NCBI RefSeq assembly: GCF_000147335.1
Contig: NC_014501.1
Coordinates: forward strand, 3,036,300 to 3,100,299
DNA length: 64,000 bases
Direction of reading: 5' to 3'
From: Gloeothece verrucosa PCC 7822
GTDB taxonomy: Bacteria > Cyanobacteriota > Cyanobacteriia > Cyanobacteriales > Microcystaceae
Shown: positions 19,360 through 27,689 of the stretch, piece after piece
How the letters are laid out: each line of letters starts with the position of its first letter
Position numbering within the stretch: the first letter of the stretch is position 1
Notes under the pieces: generated by a model
Databases searched by the model: none
The model's input: the letters and a program-made list of their open reading frames with translations, nothing else
What the model was told of the DNA's origin: nothing
Position numbers and translations under genes: made by a program

Positions 19360-20280
19360 TTAACTAGCAATGGGCAATAAAAAAGATTCAATTGCCTCAA
19401 CAACTGCCTCTGGGTACTCTTCATGAATGCCTAAAGCTCCTGGTAACGAGACGGTTTTTAGGTGGGGAATAGCCGCCATCGCTTCCATTTCAGCTTTGGA
19501 TGAGGGAGGTGCTTGTTGAGCAATAATGAGTAAAATAGGAATAGTCAAAGATTCTAACAGACTGAGGAATTGAGCGCGATCACTGACGGGATCAAGGGTT
19601 CCCGTAACGAAAGCCGCCGGCGCATATCTCCCATTAGGATGTTGAGTAATCTGCCATTTTTGCTCAATAAATTCTTTGGTGAGTTTGCTCTCATCGGTAT
19701 AGACATGACGGCTATACATAAAATGTAAGAATGGGGGAGCGGTATTGAGGCTATAAAGAAATTCTCCGAGTAAGGGAGTTCGCACCGTCTCTCTGACGAA
19801 ATTTCTCATTTCTTCAGGAAGTCCCATCACTTTTAAGGGACCTTGCCAAGTGGGAGCCACTAAAATTAATTTTGATACTAGACTGGGGCAATTTTTGGCG
19901 AATTCTAAAGCATAACCCGCCGCATGACCGGCCGCGATGATGATAACTGGTTGAGTAAATACTGATGGCAGAAAATCTTGTAAAAGTTGATGATAAAGTG
20001 GCGGCTGATACTCTAAAAAAGGTCGTTCCGATGCGCCAAAACCCAACCAATCTAAGACAACTGTTTGATATTGAGCCGATAAACTCTGAGCAATTTTGCC
20101 CATTTCGGTGCGCGTCGAAACGGTACTAAAAGCTGGTAGCAGTAATATAGGTAGTCCTTGGCCTAGGGTTTCATAAACCACTGTCAAGGGTTGTCCTTTC
20201 CAATTCCATTTATATTGCTCTATTTTTCCACCAATATTAATTTTTAGTGAGGAGAGATTAGATTGAGTGAAAAAAGTCAT
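19360..20280 (-). CDS. alpha/beta-fold hydrolase family protein lacking the usual nucleophile
   Basis: A 306-residue alpha/beta-hydrolase-fold protein: the oxyanion region (LPILLLPAFSTVSTRTEM), VVLDWLGFGASERP, and a C-terminal His segment (GALGIHEEYPEAVVEAIESFL). The nucleophile elbow reads IIIAAGHAAGYAL, i.e. GHAAG where active members have GxSxG; the codon at the serine position is GCG (Ala). It may be a non-catalytic family member or use a different chemistry. It is divergent from cobO with a 59-base gap and follows no obvious operon. Confidence 0.8.
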   Translation of the reverse strand: MTFFTQSNLSSLKINIGGKIEQYKWNWKGQPLTVVYETLGQGLPILLLPAFSTVSTRTEMGKIAQSLSAQYQTVVLDWLGFGASERPFLEYQPPLYHQLLQDFLPSVFTQPVIIIAAGHAAGYALEFAKNCPSLVSKLILVAPTWQGPLKVMGLPEEMRNFVRETVRTPLLGEFLYSLNTAPPFLHFMYSRHVYTDESKLTKEFIEQKWQITQHPNGRYAPAAFVTGTLDPVSDRAQFLSLLESLTIPILLIIAQQAPPSSKAEMEAMAAIPHLKTVSLPGALGIHEEYPEAVVEAIESFLLPIAS

Positions 20281-20339
20281 AACACAATTGCCTATAATAA
20301 AAAGTCGAGCTACTTAATTTTAAAAACCCTCAGAGCTTT

Positions 20340-20957
20340 ATGACAACTCCGTCTGACACCACTTCAGAAGCTTATAAGCAGAAAATGCAGCGACGCAAAG
20401 CCATTCAAGAGCAACGAGTGGCCGAACGAAACCAAGAAAAAGGTTTAATTATTGTTCATACGGGTAATGGAAAGGGAAAAACTACAGCCGCTTTAGGGAT
20501 GGTTTTGCGTTCTTTAGGTCATGGTTATCAAGTGGCTATTATTCAATTTATCAAAGGCGCTTGGGAACCGGCTGAAAAAGCTGTGCTGAGTCGTTGGGAA
20601 GGACAACTGCAATTTTTAGCGATGGGAGAGGGGTTTACCTGGGAAACGCAAGACCGTCAACGAGATAGAGAAAAAGCCGAGCAAGCTTGGTCTAAAGCCT
20701 TAGAATTTATTAATAATCCTGATTATAAGCTAGTTTTGTTAGATGAAATTAATGTGGCTCTTAAATTAGGGTATTTAGATGTTAATCAAGTGATAGCGGG
20801 ATTGACAGAAAAACCCGAGGATTCTCATGTGATTTTAACTGGCAGAGGGGCACCACCAGAACTTATTCAAAAAGCGGATTTAGTGACCGAAATGAAACTG
20901 CTTAAGCATCCTTTCCACGAGCAAGGGGTGAAAGCGCAACCGGGAATTGAATTTTAG
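20340..20957 (+). CDS. cobO: cob(I)yrinic acid a,c-diamide adenosyltransferase
   Basis: CobO/BtuR transfers the adenosyl group of ATP to cob(I)alamin-type corrinoids, giving adenosylated cobalamin. The 205-residue protein has the typical charged N-terminus, then the P-loop IVHTGNGKGKTTAALGMVLR (about residue 38), the KGAWEPAE and LVLLDEINVALKLGYL blocks, and the family end LLKHPFHEQGVKAQPGIEF. Length and motifs are complete. No riboswitch was recognised upstream; the 59-base gap to the divergent gene is too short for a cobalamin riboswitch. Confidence 0.96.
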   Translation: MTTPSDTTSEAYKQKMQRRKAIQEQRVAERNQEKGLIIVHTGNGKGKTTAALGMVLRSLGHGYQVAIIQFIKGAWEPAEKAVLSRWEGQLQFLAMGEGFTWETQDRQRDREKAEQAWSKALEFINNPDYKLVLLDEINVALKLGYLDVNQVIAGLTEKPEDSHVILTGRGAPPELIQKADLVTEMKLLKHPFHEQGVKAQPGIEF

Positions 20958-20973
20958 TCAGTCTGGGTTGGGG

Positions 20974-21504
20974 TTATCGATGCTGTTGTATACAGACGTT
21001 AAGAATACGCTGATCGTTTTCACTCAGTTTAGATATTTGATGATATCCTTCTAAAGTTGAAGTCACTGAACTGGCATTTTGAGCCGCTACCGGCGCGGTT
21101 GTTTGTAGGGCTATGCTATAAGGATGAACCGATTGATCGTAGGGATCAACCACTGATAAGTTTAAAGCACGAGCGTTAACGCTACCATAAAAACAATTAA
21201 ACTCTGATTGCGGCATATAGAAAGCGCCTACCACTTGACCTCGATCAACTCTTATGACAAGATATTCTTGGCCAAGTTGTTCAGGTTCAGGAGATTGACC
21301 GTACAAATATACTCCGTCCGCTAGAGGTGAAGGAGGGGTCGCAGCTTGCGCTATATTAATACTGCTATGTGACCTTTGAGGATTTTGTTTAGGACTTTGT
21401 TGAGAAGCTAAGACGGGTAAACCATTTAGGGTTGCTAGGGTAATTGCTAAAACTAATCCTGTACCCCTAGCTAGGAGTGAGTGAAAGGTGGTGTGAGTTG
21501 TCAT
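20974..21504 (-). CDS. secreted hypothetical protein
   Basis: A 176-residue protein; the ATG at 21504 starts a signal peptide (MTTHTTFHSLLARGTGLVLA, cleavage likely after VLASQQ). The mature part contains PLADGVYLYGQSPEPEQLG and YLVIRVDRGQVVGAFYMPQS, a beta-rich pattern I have seen described only as hypothetical in cyanobacteria. Two cysteines are present (FNCFYGS and LNVCIQQH), suggesting an exported disulphide-bonded protein. Convergent with cobO. No function is proposed. Confidence 0.75.
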   Translation of the reverse strand: MTTHTTFHSLLARGTGLVLAITLATLNGLPVLASQQSPKQNPQRSHSSINIAQAATPPSPLADGVYLYGQSPEPEQLGQEYLVIRVDRGQVVGAFYMPQSEFNCFYGSVNARALNLSVVDPYDQSVHPYSIALQTTAPVAAQNASSVTSTLEGYHQISKLSENDQRILNVCIQQHR

Positions 21505-21579
21505 GGCTTGTTGACCAAAAATGTAACTAGCTCGATGAGTCTTTCTTCTTACACGATACTCAGACAATTAGCATCGTGG

Positions 21580-21599
21580 ATTCACCCCTTTGGGTGAAT
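21580..21599 (+). other. 8-bp hairpin followed by TGGTTTTT
   Basis: ATTCACCC (21580-21587), CTTT loop, GGGTGAAT (21592-21599), then TGGTTTTTC. It looks like an intrinsic terminator on the plus strand, but no plus-strand gene precedes it; a 5' leader structure or an unrecognised small RNA is possible. Confidence 0.45.
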
Positions 21600-22134
21600 T
21601 GGTTTTTCATGATAATCAACTAACGGGAAAACCTCTGATCAATTCGGTATTTACTTAGGTTTCCCGGGTTGGTCGATCAAGTTTTGGGCTAGAAGCTATC
21701 AACATTTTTTTAGTGAGAATAAAGACAAATTATCTCAGAGAGTATTAGCAAGACATAATCGCCAATAAAGACTCTTATTTAAGAATAACAATAATTGAAC
21801 CCTTATATTTCCGATGCTTAAAAGTTAGGAAAATTATCCCTAAATATTCATAAGTTGAACATAACATCATCATAACTGATGAGCCTGTCAAATGAAGTGG
21901 AAGATTATCTAAAGTTTTTTTCCAAAAGTCTTACTAATAGTATTATTCAGCTTATTTAAAAAAGTATTTAAGGCTACCATAATTTTCGACTTAAGCTTGG
22001 GATCAAGCTCAGGGGAAGACGATTAAAGGTAATTAAGCATTTTTACTCAATCAAATTCGGAATTAATGTAAAGAAAAGTTAAGAAACCTCTCCAAAATTA
22101 GAGAAAATAAAAACATATTTTGATGATAAAAAGA

Positions 22135-22150
22135 TCTCTCTTAAGAGAGA
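22135..22150. promoter_or_regulatory. 16-base perfect palindrome upstream of the SDR gene
   Basis: TCTCTCTTAAGAGAGA is its own reverse complement and lies about 200 bases upstream of the SDR start. Such symmetry fits a dimeric regulator site, but no regulator is identified and it could be chance. Confidence 0.35.
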
Positions 22151-22350
22151 AATTCGAGGAGGTTTTATATTTCTTGAGATGGGGGAACTTAAAAATTTCA
22201 ATCGCTAATTTAGAACTAACCGATTAAAGAGTAATTAACAAACAGAGGTAAGCTCTTAGCGGGCGGATGGTTGAAAGGCATTCCACAGGATAGGCAATCA
22301 CAAATCACCGCCACCCAGAGAACAAAAAACCATCAGACAGAGGAAGACAA

Positions 22351-23211
22351 ATGACTCAGACGCAAGAATTACAACCCCCACAACATCAAGAAATTCGTCC
22401 AGGACTCGAATCAGAAATGACACCTCAGCCAGAGTCTGAGAATGAACAATATACTGGCAGTGGAAAGCTCAATCATAAGGTAGCATTGATTACTGGGGGT
22501 GATAGCGGCATTGGTCGAGCAGTAGCCATTGCTTTTGCTAAAGAAGGAGCAGATATCGCCATTGTCTATCTCAACGAGCATGAGGATGCCAATCAAACCA
22601 AGCAAAGAGTTGAGGAGTTGGGAAGACGCTGTGTAACCCTAGCCGGTGATATCGGAGATGAGCAATTTTGCCAAAAGGCGGTACAGAAAACCGTAGATGA
22701 ATTCAAGCAACTCGATATTTTAGTCAACAATGCTGCCGAACAGCATCCGCAACAGTCCATAGAAGATATCAGTGCCGCGCAATTAGAACGCACATTTCGC
22801 ACCAATATTTTCTCAATGTTCTTTATGACAAAAGCGGCATTACCTCATCTTAAAAAAGGCAGCACGATTATTAATACAACCTCTGTCACTGCCTATAAAG
22901 GCAATCAAACTTTACTAGATTATTCTTCCACGAAAGGAGCCATCGTTGCTTTTACTCGTTCTCTTTCTCAGGCCTTGGTAGAAAAGGGAATTCGCGTGAA
23001 TGGGGTAGCACCTGGGCCAATTTGGACTCCTTTAATTCCCTCTACCTTTCCCGAGGAAAAAGTAGAAAGTTTTGGGGCGCAAGTGCCCATGCAACGTCCT
23101 GCCCAACCCGATGAAGTGGCACCGAGTTATGTCTTTTTAGCTTCTAATGATTCTTCTTACTTCAGTGGCCAAATTCTACACCCCAATGGCGGCGAAGTTG
23201 TTAATGGCTAA
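22351..23211 (+). CDS. SDR family oxidoreductase (general-stress type)
   Basis: A 286-residue NAD(P)-dependent short-chain dehydrogenase of the long-N-terminus group similar to Bacillus YhdF/YhxC general-stress proteins. Residues 1-45 are a hydrophilic extension; then come TGGDSGIGRAVAIAFAKEG (cofactor motif, about residue 48), NNAAEQHP, and the catalytic YSSTKGAIVAFTRSL (Tyr-x-x-x-Lys). The end FSGQILHPNGGEVVNG is typical. The start is supported by AGAGGAAG a few bases upstream. The long upstream region suggests regulated expression; the substrate is unknown. Confidence 0.9.
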   Translation: MTQTQELQPPQHQEIRPGLESEMTPQPESENEQYTGSGKLNHKVALITGGDSGIGRAVAIAFAKEGADIAIVYLNEHEDANQTKQRVEELGRRCVTLAGDIGDEQFCQKAVQKTVDEFKQLDILVNNAAEQHPQQSIEDISAAQLERTFRTNIFSMFFMTKAALPHLKKGSTIINTTSVTAYKGNQTLLDYSSTKGAIVAFTRSLSQALVEKGIRVNGVAPGPIWTPLIPSTFPEEKVESFGAQVPMQRPAQPDEVAPSYVFLASNDSSYFSGQILHPNGGEVVNG

Positions 23212-23290
23212 ATGGAGAGAAAAAATCTGATAATCAGGAGCAGTGCGGCAAAGCCTGCTCTTAACTTATTTTATCCGTTAATTGACAACA

Positions 23291-23707
23291 CTATTCGCTC
23301 AAAACTAAGGCTGGAAATAGCACTTGATCAATGAGATAAATTACTCCATTATCTACCACAATTTCAGGAGCCACCACATTAGCATTATTGAGTTTAATTC
23401 CTTCAGAAGACGCATCAACAGCGATCACCGAATTTTCAAAGGTTGTCACTTCATCGGTTTGTAATAAATCTTCTTTTCTAACGTCTCCAAAGGCAATATG
23501 ATGAGCAATAATTCGCTTCAGCTTAATGGGATCTTGGAGAGCATCTCGAGTTTCCTCTGAAAGCTTTTCAAAGGCTTCATCTGTAGGCGCAAAAACTGTA
23601 AACGGACCAGGATTTTTAAGGGTTTCAATAAGTTCAGTGACTTCGAGGGCTTGTAACAGTCTGGTGAGATTTCCCGCTTTAGCCGCACTGTCTACAATGT
23701 TAGCCAT
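23291..23707 (-). CDS. fasciclin domain-containing protein
   Basis: A 138-residue single-domain fasciclin (FAS1) protein with no obvious signal peptide. The two conserved FAS1 boxes are visible: GPFTVFAPTDEAFEKL (residues about 33-48) and the C-terminal NGVIYLIDQVLFPA, with IAHHIAFGDVR between them. Such short FAS1 proteins are common in cyanobacteria and are thought to act in adhesion or at the cell surface, though this one lacks a secretion signal. Convergent with the SDR gene. Confidence 0.92.
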   Translation of the reverse strand: MANIVDSAAKAGNLTRLLQALEVTELIETLKNPGPFTVFAPTDEAFEKLSEETRDALQDPIKLKRIIAHHIAFGDVRKEDLLQTDEVTTFENSVIAVDASSEGIKLNNANVVAPEIVVDNGVIYLIDQVLFPALVLSE

Positions 23708-23844
23708 AAATTATGCTTAGGTTAATCGTTACTTTAATATTTATTGTTACCTTAACTCCATGAGCAACCCTCTCTCCCCAGGAAGACAAACAATTGTAAA
23801 ATTATGTAAAATTATGTAAAGTCATCTCAGAATTGGTCGCCTTT

Positions 23845-24399
23845 ATGTCTCGTCGTACTGTCTTAAGTGTTTTACTAGCCTTGGTTTTAGCCGTTTTAAC
23901 TTGGTTTAATACGACTTATACGGCGGCTGCATTAGGAGGGGCGCAACCTTCCTTAAATCAGCCGGCACCGGAGTTTACTCTCCCTACCAATAGCGGAGAT
24001 GGTGAAATTTCCCTCTCTGACTATCGGGGTAAATGGGTAGTGTTGTACTTTTACCCCAAAGATTTTACCTCCGGTTGTACTCTAGAAGCCCGCCGCTTTC
24101 AGCAAGATTTAGCGAAATATGCGGCTAAAAATGCTCAGATTTTGGGAGTAAGCAGGGATGATATCACTTCTCATGCCGAATTTTGTGATTCAGAAGGGTT
24201 AAAATATCCCTTATTAGCCGATACCGCCGGTAATGTCAGCAAAGCTTACGGTTCTTTGCTAGGTCCCATGTCACTACGCCATACTTATTTAATCGATCCA
24301 GATGGGATTTTAAGAGAGATTTTTCTCGGGGTTCGTCCGGCTATTCATAGTGCGGAAGTATTGGCGCGTCTAGATGAATTACAGTCAGCCAATTCCTAA
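23845..24399 (+). CDS. peroxiredoxin, BCP/PrxQ type, with signal peptide
   Basis: A thiol peroxidase of the AhpC/TSA-BCP group. ATG 23845 starts a signal peptide (MSRRTVLSVLLALVLAVLTW) that ends near AALGGAQ, placing the enzyme in the thylakoid lumen or periplasm. The thioredoxin fold follows: PAPEFTLPTNSGDGEISL, then the peroxidatic cysteine in FYPKDFTSGCTLEARRFQ. The BCP second cysteine position (GxTxEA-Cys five residues later) is absent, so it is likely a 1-Cys type or resolved by another protein. An excellent terminator follows at 24406. Confidence 0.93.
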   Translation: MSRRTVLSVLLALVLAVLTWFNTTYTAAALGGAQPSLNQPAPEFTLPTNSGDGEISLSDYRGKWVVLYFYPKDFTSGCTLEARRFQQDLAKYAAKNAQILGVSRDDITSHAEFCDSEGLKYPLLADTAGNVSKAYGSLLGPMSLRHTYLIDPDGILREIFLGVRPAIHSAEVLARLDELQSANS

Positions 24400-24405
24400 A
24401 GGGTA

Positions 24406-24428
24406 AGATGGGCAATGCCCATCTTTTT
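24406..24428 (+). terminator. intrinsic terminator of the peroxiredoxin gene
   Basis: AGATGGGC (24406-24413), loop AAT, GCCCATCT (24417-24424), followed by TTTTGA. The hairpin lies seven bases after the stop codon; it may also serve the convergent gene that ends at 24434. Confidence 0.85.
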
Positions 24429-24433
24429 GATAA

Positions 24434-24763
24434 CTAGAATTGTTGTTGATAATACCGTTCTATGGCTCCTACGGCCTTTAATAACGGTGAATCTAGGTCA
24501 ATCCAATCTGCCAGTTCTCGTGCTAATCCAAAAGTTAGCTTACCTAGGGAAGGCCCGAGTTGATCGTTGAGCGTGTTGTTCCTGAGCGTTTCTAATTGAT
24601 CAATAACAGGATTTAACCGTTCTAGGGAAAAATCATCAGCTTGTGTCAGATTTTTCTGGTTAATCATCTGTTGACCAATCTGAATTGCTTGGTCTATAAG
24701 CTCAAGAAATTTTTCTTTTTTACTTTCCATTGTCTGGAGTTGCTTAAGGACATTGAAACTCAT
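24434..24763 (-). CDS. small hypothetical protein
   Basis: A 109-residue, largely helical, acidic protein (KKEKFLELIDQAIQIGQQM, LDSPLLKAVGAIERYYQQQF). No family recognised. The frame overlaps the upstream gene by 20 bases; an ATG at 24730 (MESKKEKFLEL) would remove the overlap and is equally plausible. Neither start has a clear ribosome-binding site. It probably shares a transcript with the secreted protein upstream. Confidence 0.65.
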   Translation of the reverse strand: MSFNVLKQLQTMESKKEKFLELIDQAIQIGQQMINQKNLTQADDFSLERLNPVIDQLETLRNNTLNDQLGPSLGKLTFGLARELADWIDLDSPLLKAVGAIERYYQQQF

Positions 24764-25262
24764 TCACTATCATAGGCATACCTTCAGACCATTGGATATT
24801 GGGGTCTTTTGAATCTGTAATGAATGTTTGCTGTCCTCCTCCTGGGTAACACAATGGTGGGTCTTGTGGCCCGACTATCCCCTGATATATAATCGTCCCG
24901 GCTGGAACGGTTACAGTTTCCATCATGCGAGCTTTATTTCCCCAGTTTTGGTTTAAGGCTAACTTAGTGATGACATCTGTATTCGTTCCGTAGCGATCAG
25001 TGGTTAAATATCTGCCATATTTATAGCTACCATCGTTATTATAATACCGATAGTAAACTTTAGGCTCTGTCAGTTGAATGGCTTGACATTCAGCGTTTAA
25101 AAAGGTGATAGCAATGTCTTGGGATAAAGGACATGAAGAGACAAGTTCTTGAGCGAAAGCTGGCTGTTGACTCCATAAGTTAAGGACATTAGCGATAAAA
25201 AATGTCCCTGTCAACAACAAGGTAAGCCCGATCGAAAATAATGAACGTGGCTGTAGTTTCAT
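24744..25262 (-). CDS. secreted hypothetical protein
   Basis: A 172-residue protein with a signal peptide (LFSIGLTLLLTGTFFIANVL, cleavage likely after AFAQEL). The mature part has four cysteines (SSCPLSQD, NAECQAIQL, PPLCYPGG, EFQCP) and a repeated Tyr-rich segment (VYYRYYNNDGSYKYGRYL). Unknown family. The 20-base overlap with the next gene suggests a two-gene unit; it follows feoA on the same strand. Confidence 0.7.
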   Translation of the reverse strand: MKLQPRSLFSIGLTLLLTGTFFIANVLNLWSQQPAFAQELVSSCPLSQDIAITFLNAECQAIQLTEPKVYYRYYNNDGSYKYGRYLTTDRYGTNTDVITKLALNQNWGNKARMMETVTVPAGTIIYQGIVGPQDPPLCYPGGGQQTFITDSKDPNIQWSEGMPMIVNEFQCP

Positions 25263-25389
25263 ATTTGGTTTTTAGCTAGAGGAATAATTGATTTTCAGCC
25301 ATTAATTGTAAATTTGGTTCATTATTGTCCTTCTCGGTTTTTAGAAAAAATTAATAATTAGGTGTACCAGCTTAATGAAAAGTTATTCA

Positions 25390-25728
25390 TTAAATTTCTT
25401 CTAGTAAACTTGAATTATCAGTCACCATAATCTGACGAGCAATCTCTACACTTAACCCAATACGGTTCCCTTCACAACTAACAATAATTGAACCCCCAGA
25501 GGTAGGCGGAAGAATCTCTAATTTATTCCCAGGCTGTAAACCCAAAACAAGCAAGGGTTTAATATCTTGGGTATTGCTTAAACCCGTGATCCAAACTTGG
25601 TCACCGGCTTTAGCTTGAGTCAACGGAAAAAAAGAGTCTTCCCCCAATTCATCATTGACTTGTAAGCTTCCTTCGCTTCCTCCGATAAAATCAAATTTCC
25701 ATTTTTTAGCCCGTTTCTCGGAAGTCAT
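25390..25728 (-). CDS. FeoA domain-containing protein
   Basis: A 112-residue protein whose second half is a FeoA (SH3-like) domain: LTQAKAGDQVWITGL, VLGLQPGNKLEILPPT, GSIIVSCEGNRIGLSVEIAR. FeoA normally assists the FeoB ferrous-iron transporter; no feoB is nearby. It begins 16 bases after the stop of the iron porin gene, so the two probably form an operon concerned with iron uptake. Confidence 0.88.
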   Translation of the reverse strand: MTSEKRAKKWKFDFIGGSEGSLQVNDELGEDSFFPLTQAKAGDQVWITGLSNTQDIKPLLVLGLQPGNKLEILPPTSGGSIIVSCEGNRIGLSVEIARQIMVTDNSSLLEEI

Positions 25729-25744
25729 CCCCTTAGTTATCCCT

Positions 25745-27406
25745 CTAAAAAGTAAAGGTGGTGCGAATCACACCGATCACTAATCCTGAGTTACTCTTGT
25801 TGTTATCGGGTGAATCTACAAAAATGATCCCTGGAGTAATCTGAATGTTGTCAGTAAACGGAAATTGGAAAAACCCTTCTACATGAAAAGGAGAATCTTC
25901 CCGCAAACGAGAGCCATCACCTAAATTAATATTGGAAGATGTTACCCAGGGGGGTTGTCCTATAACAATACCTGCCAAACTGCCTTCTTTAATGATATCG
26001 GGAAAACCGAGAGTGATTGCCCAATTCCAAATGTCTAAATATCCTCGAGAAACTGTGCCGCCCGTGTCAGGATCTTCATAAGACTTGAGGGTTTTGGCAT
26101 CGCTATAGCCGCCCCATCCACTCACGATAAAATGATCCATCAGTTTCCATTTAAAGCCTAAGCTGTAGGTATCATGATTAGTGCCCACAATGCTGTCAGT
26201 GAAAAGTCGCCCCAGTCCTCGTAAACGGCTATTACTACCCGCGTATAAGGTATTGTAGCCGTGATTATAAATCAACGCTACCCCAAAATCATCATTAGGT
26301 ACATAGCCGAACTGAGCCAATGCCGCAAAAGGACCGTTAAATAAACCTTCTCCAGGTAATGGGCTTTCTTTTAAAGAGGCTAAATAACCCGCACTCCATT
26401 GAAAAGGACCGATCGTTCCCTGAAAACCTACCCCGCCGTTTTCGCCTTGATAGTAAATTGGGTTACGAGTGCCAAACACCGAGAGCGCTCCTGCGCCACC
26501 ATCGCCATCGAGCGCGTTTAAGGTATTGGTAAAATCATCCCATGCCCCGCCATTGGCTTCTATCCAGGCAGAAATATTCTTATTGATGGGAAAGTTATAG
26601 TAGAGAACTTCGATGGAAACCTTACTATCTTCGGGTTGAGCAAAAGCCAGGTTAGCTTGAGGCGTTTCGGCGGTTTCTTCTAATTCCGGTACTGTTCCTG
26701 TGGCAATACGAGTAAAAAGGTTGTCTTCCCCAGTAAAACTGGTATTGAGTTCTAAACGGGTACGATGTCCAAAGGTGGTGATTTTGGGGATCTGTTCGCT
26801 TCCGTTGTTTCTCTGTCCTGTGGCTACTCCAGATATGCCAAAAACCACTTCCCCATTTAATTTGGTGGTGGTGGAAAATTGATGGTCTTCCAAGAAGGCA
26901 GCACGAGATTCTAAGTTATCGACTCTAGTGCCTAAAGCGGTTAACTCTGCCTGAAATTCTTGGGCTAATCTTCTGAGTTTTTCGAGGTCCTCTCGGACTA
27001 CGGCAACTCCTTCTTGGATCATTCTTTCTAACTGGGTTAAACAGGCATTTAATCCCGCCGCAAATTCCCAACGGGTTAAGGCCCGGTCTCCTCGGAAGGT
27101 GCGGTCCGGATAGCCCACGATACAGCCATATCTTTCTACTAAACTCCGCAAAGCTTCATAAGCCCAATCACTCGGAGATACATCCCGCAATTGATTAACG
27201 TTTGTCACTTGAGACATGGGTTCGTTAGGGTTATCAACGTTAATTTGTTTTAATTGATTGCGGCGTTGAAGAAATTGTAATGCTTCTGTTTGACTAGCCA
27301 TAGGAGAGGCTTCTTGAGCCACAGAAGTCTTAATGTCAACTGTCAGCAACTGAGCCATTACCATAGCTGAAGTTACTGGCAGAAGTTTCCAATATTGATT
27401 TGACAT
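25745..27406 (-). CDS. SLH/OprB-type iron uptake porin
   Basis: A 553-residue outer-membrane porin of the cyanobacterial class annotated as iron uptake porins. Order of parts: signal peptide (about 1-30), an S-layer homology domain binding the cell wall (DVSPSDWAYEALRSLVERYG to GYPDRTFRGDRALTRWEFAA, about 75-130), a coiled coil (about 135-175) and an OprB-type beta-barrel ending in aromatic FTF. A GAGG ribosome-binding site precedes the ATG. It lies between futA and feoA, which supports an iron role. The upstream gap carries a duplicated element (27536-27689). Confidence 0.92.
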   Translation of the reverse strand: MSNQYWKLLPVTSAMVMAQLLTVDIKTSVAQEASPMASQTEALQFLQRRNQLKQINVDNPNEPMSQVTNVNQLRDVSPSDWAYEALRSLVERYGCIVGYPDRTFRGDRALTRWEFAAGLNACLTQLERMIQEGVAVVREDLEKLRRLAQEFQAELTALGTRVDNLESRAAFLEDHQFSTTTKLNGEVVFGISGVATGQRNNGSEQIPKITTFGHRTRLELNTSFTGEDNLFTRIATGTVPELEETAETPQANLAFAQPEDSKVSIEVLYYNFPINKNISAWIEANGGAWDDFTNTLNALDGDGGAGALSVFGTRNPIYYQGENGGVGFQGTIGPFQWSAGYLASLKESPLPGEGLFNGPFAALAQFGYVPNDDFGVALIYNHGYNTLYAGSNSRLRGLGRLFTDSIVGTNHDTYSLGFKWKLMDHFIVSGWGGYSDAKTLKSYEDPDTGGTVSRGYLDIWNWAITLGFPDIIKEGSLAGIVIGQPPWVTSSNINLGDGSRLREDSPFHVEGFFQFPFTDNIQITPGIIFVDSPDNNKSNSGLVIGVIRTTFTF

Positions 27407-27535
27407 TTGCCCTCACACCAAAATTAGAGGTTGTTCTATTTATATTTTACTGGTCTTAAGAATTTTTGCTTATTAGTTTACATTTTTCAAAAGAATCTTT
27501 ATCCTTTCAGGTTTTCTCAAAAAAAAGGACAAATA

Positions 27536-27689
27536 AGAAAAATTCTTATTAAAGTTTTGGCGGGTTTCTTAAGAAAAAACTTAAGAGTTTTTCTCCTTTA
27601 AGTCTGTAAAGTTTATGACAGGTAATCTTTAGGAAAAATTCTCATTAAAGTTTTGAGGATTCTTTAAGAGAAGACTTAAGTTTTTGTTA
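27536..27689. repeat. duplicated ~58-bp element with CTTAAG hairpins
   Basis: Two diverged copies, about 27536-27596 and 27631-27689, share GAAAAATTCT(T/C)ATTAAAGTTTTG, then a TTTCTTAAG-type hairpin and an ACTTAAG-TTTTT-like end. They fill the gap between futA and the porin gene. They could be tandem terminator or regulatory copies for iron genes, but no known Fur box was identified. Confidence 0.6.

Larger units (their letters stand above)
21505..22350. other. long divergent intergenic region
   Basis: About 850 bases between two divergent genes. It holds an 8-bp hairpin ATTCACCC/GGGTGAAT (21580-21599) and a 16-base palindrome (22135-22150), listed separately. Only frames of a few codons were found. 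The 100 bases before 22351 contain GGGCGGATGG and CACCGCCACC, which could pair. Confidence 0.5.

Noticed and set aside
22240..22345. Riboswitch before the SDR gene
   Set aside because: Some complementary GC-rich segments exist, but they match no riboswitch class I know.
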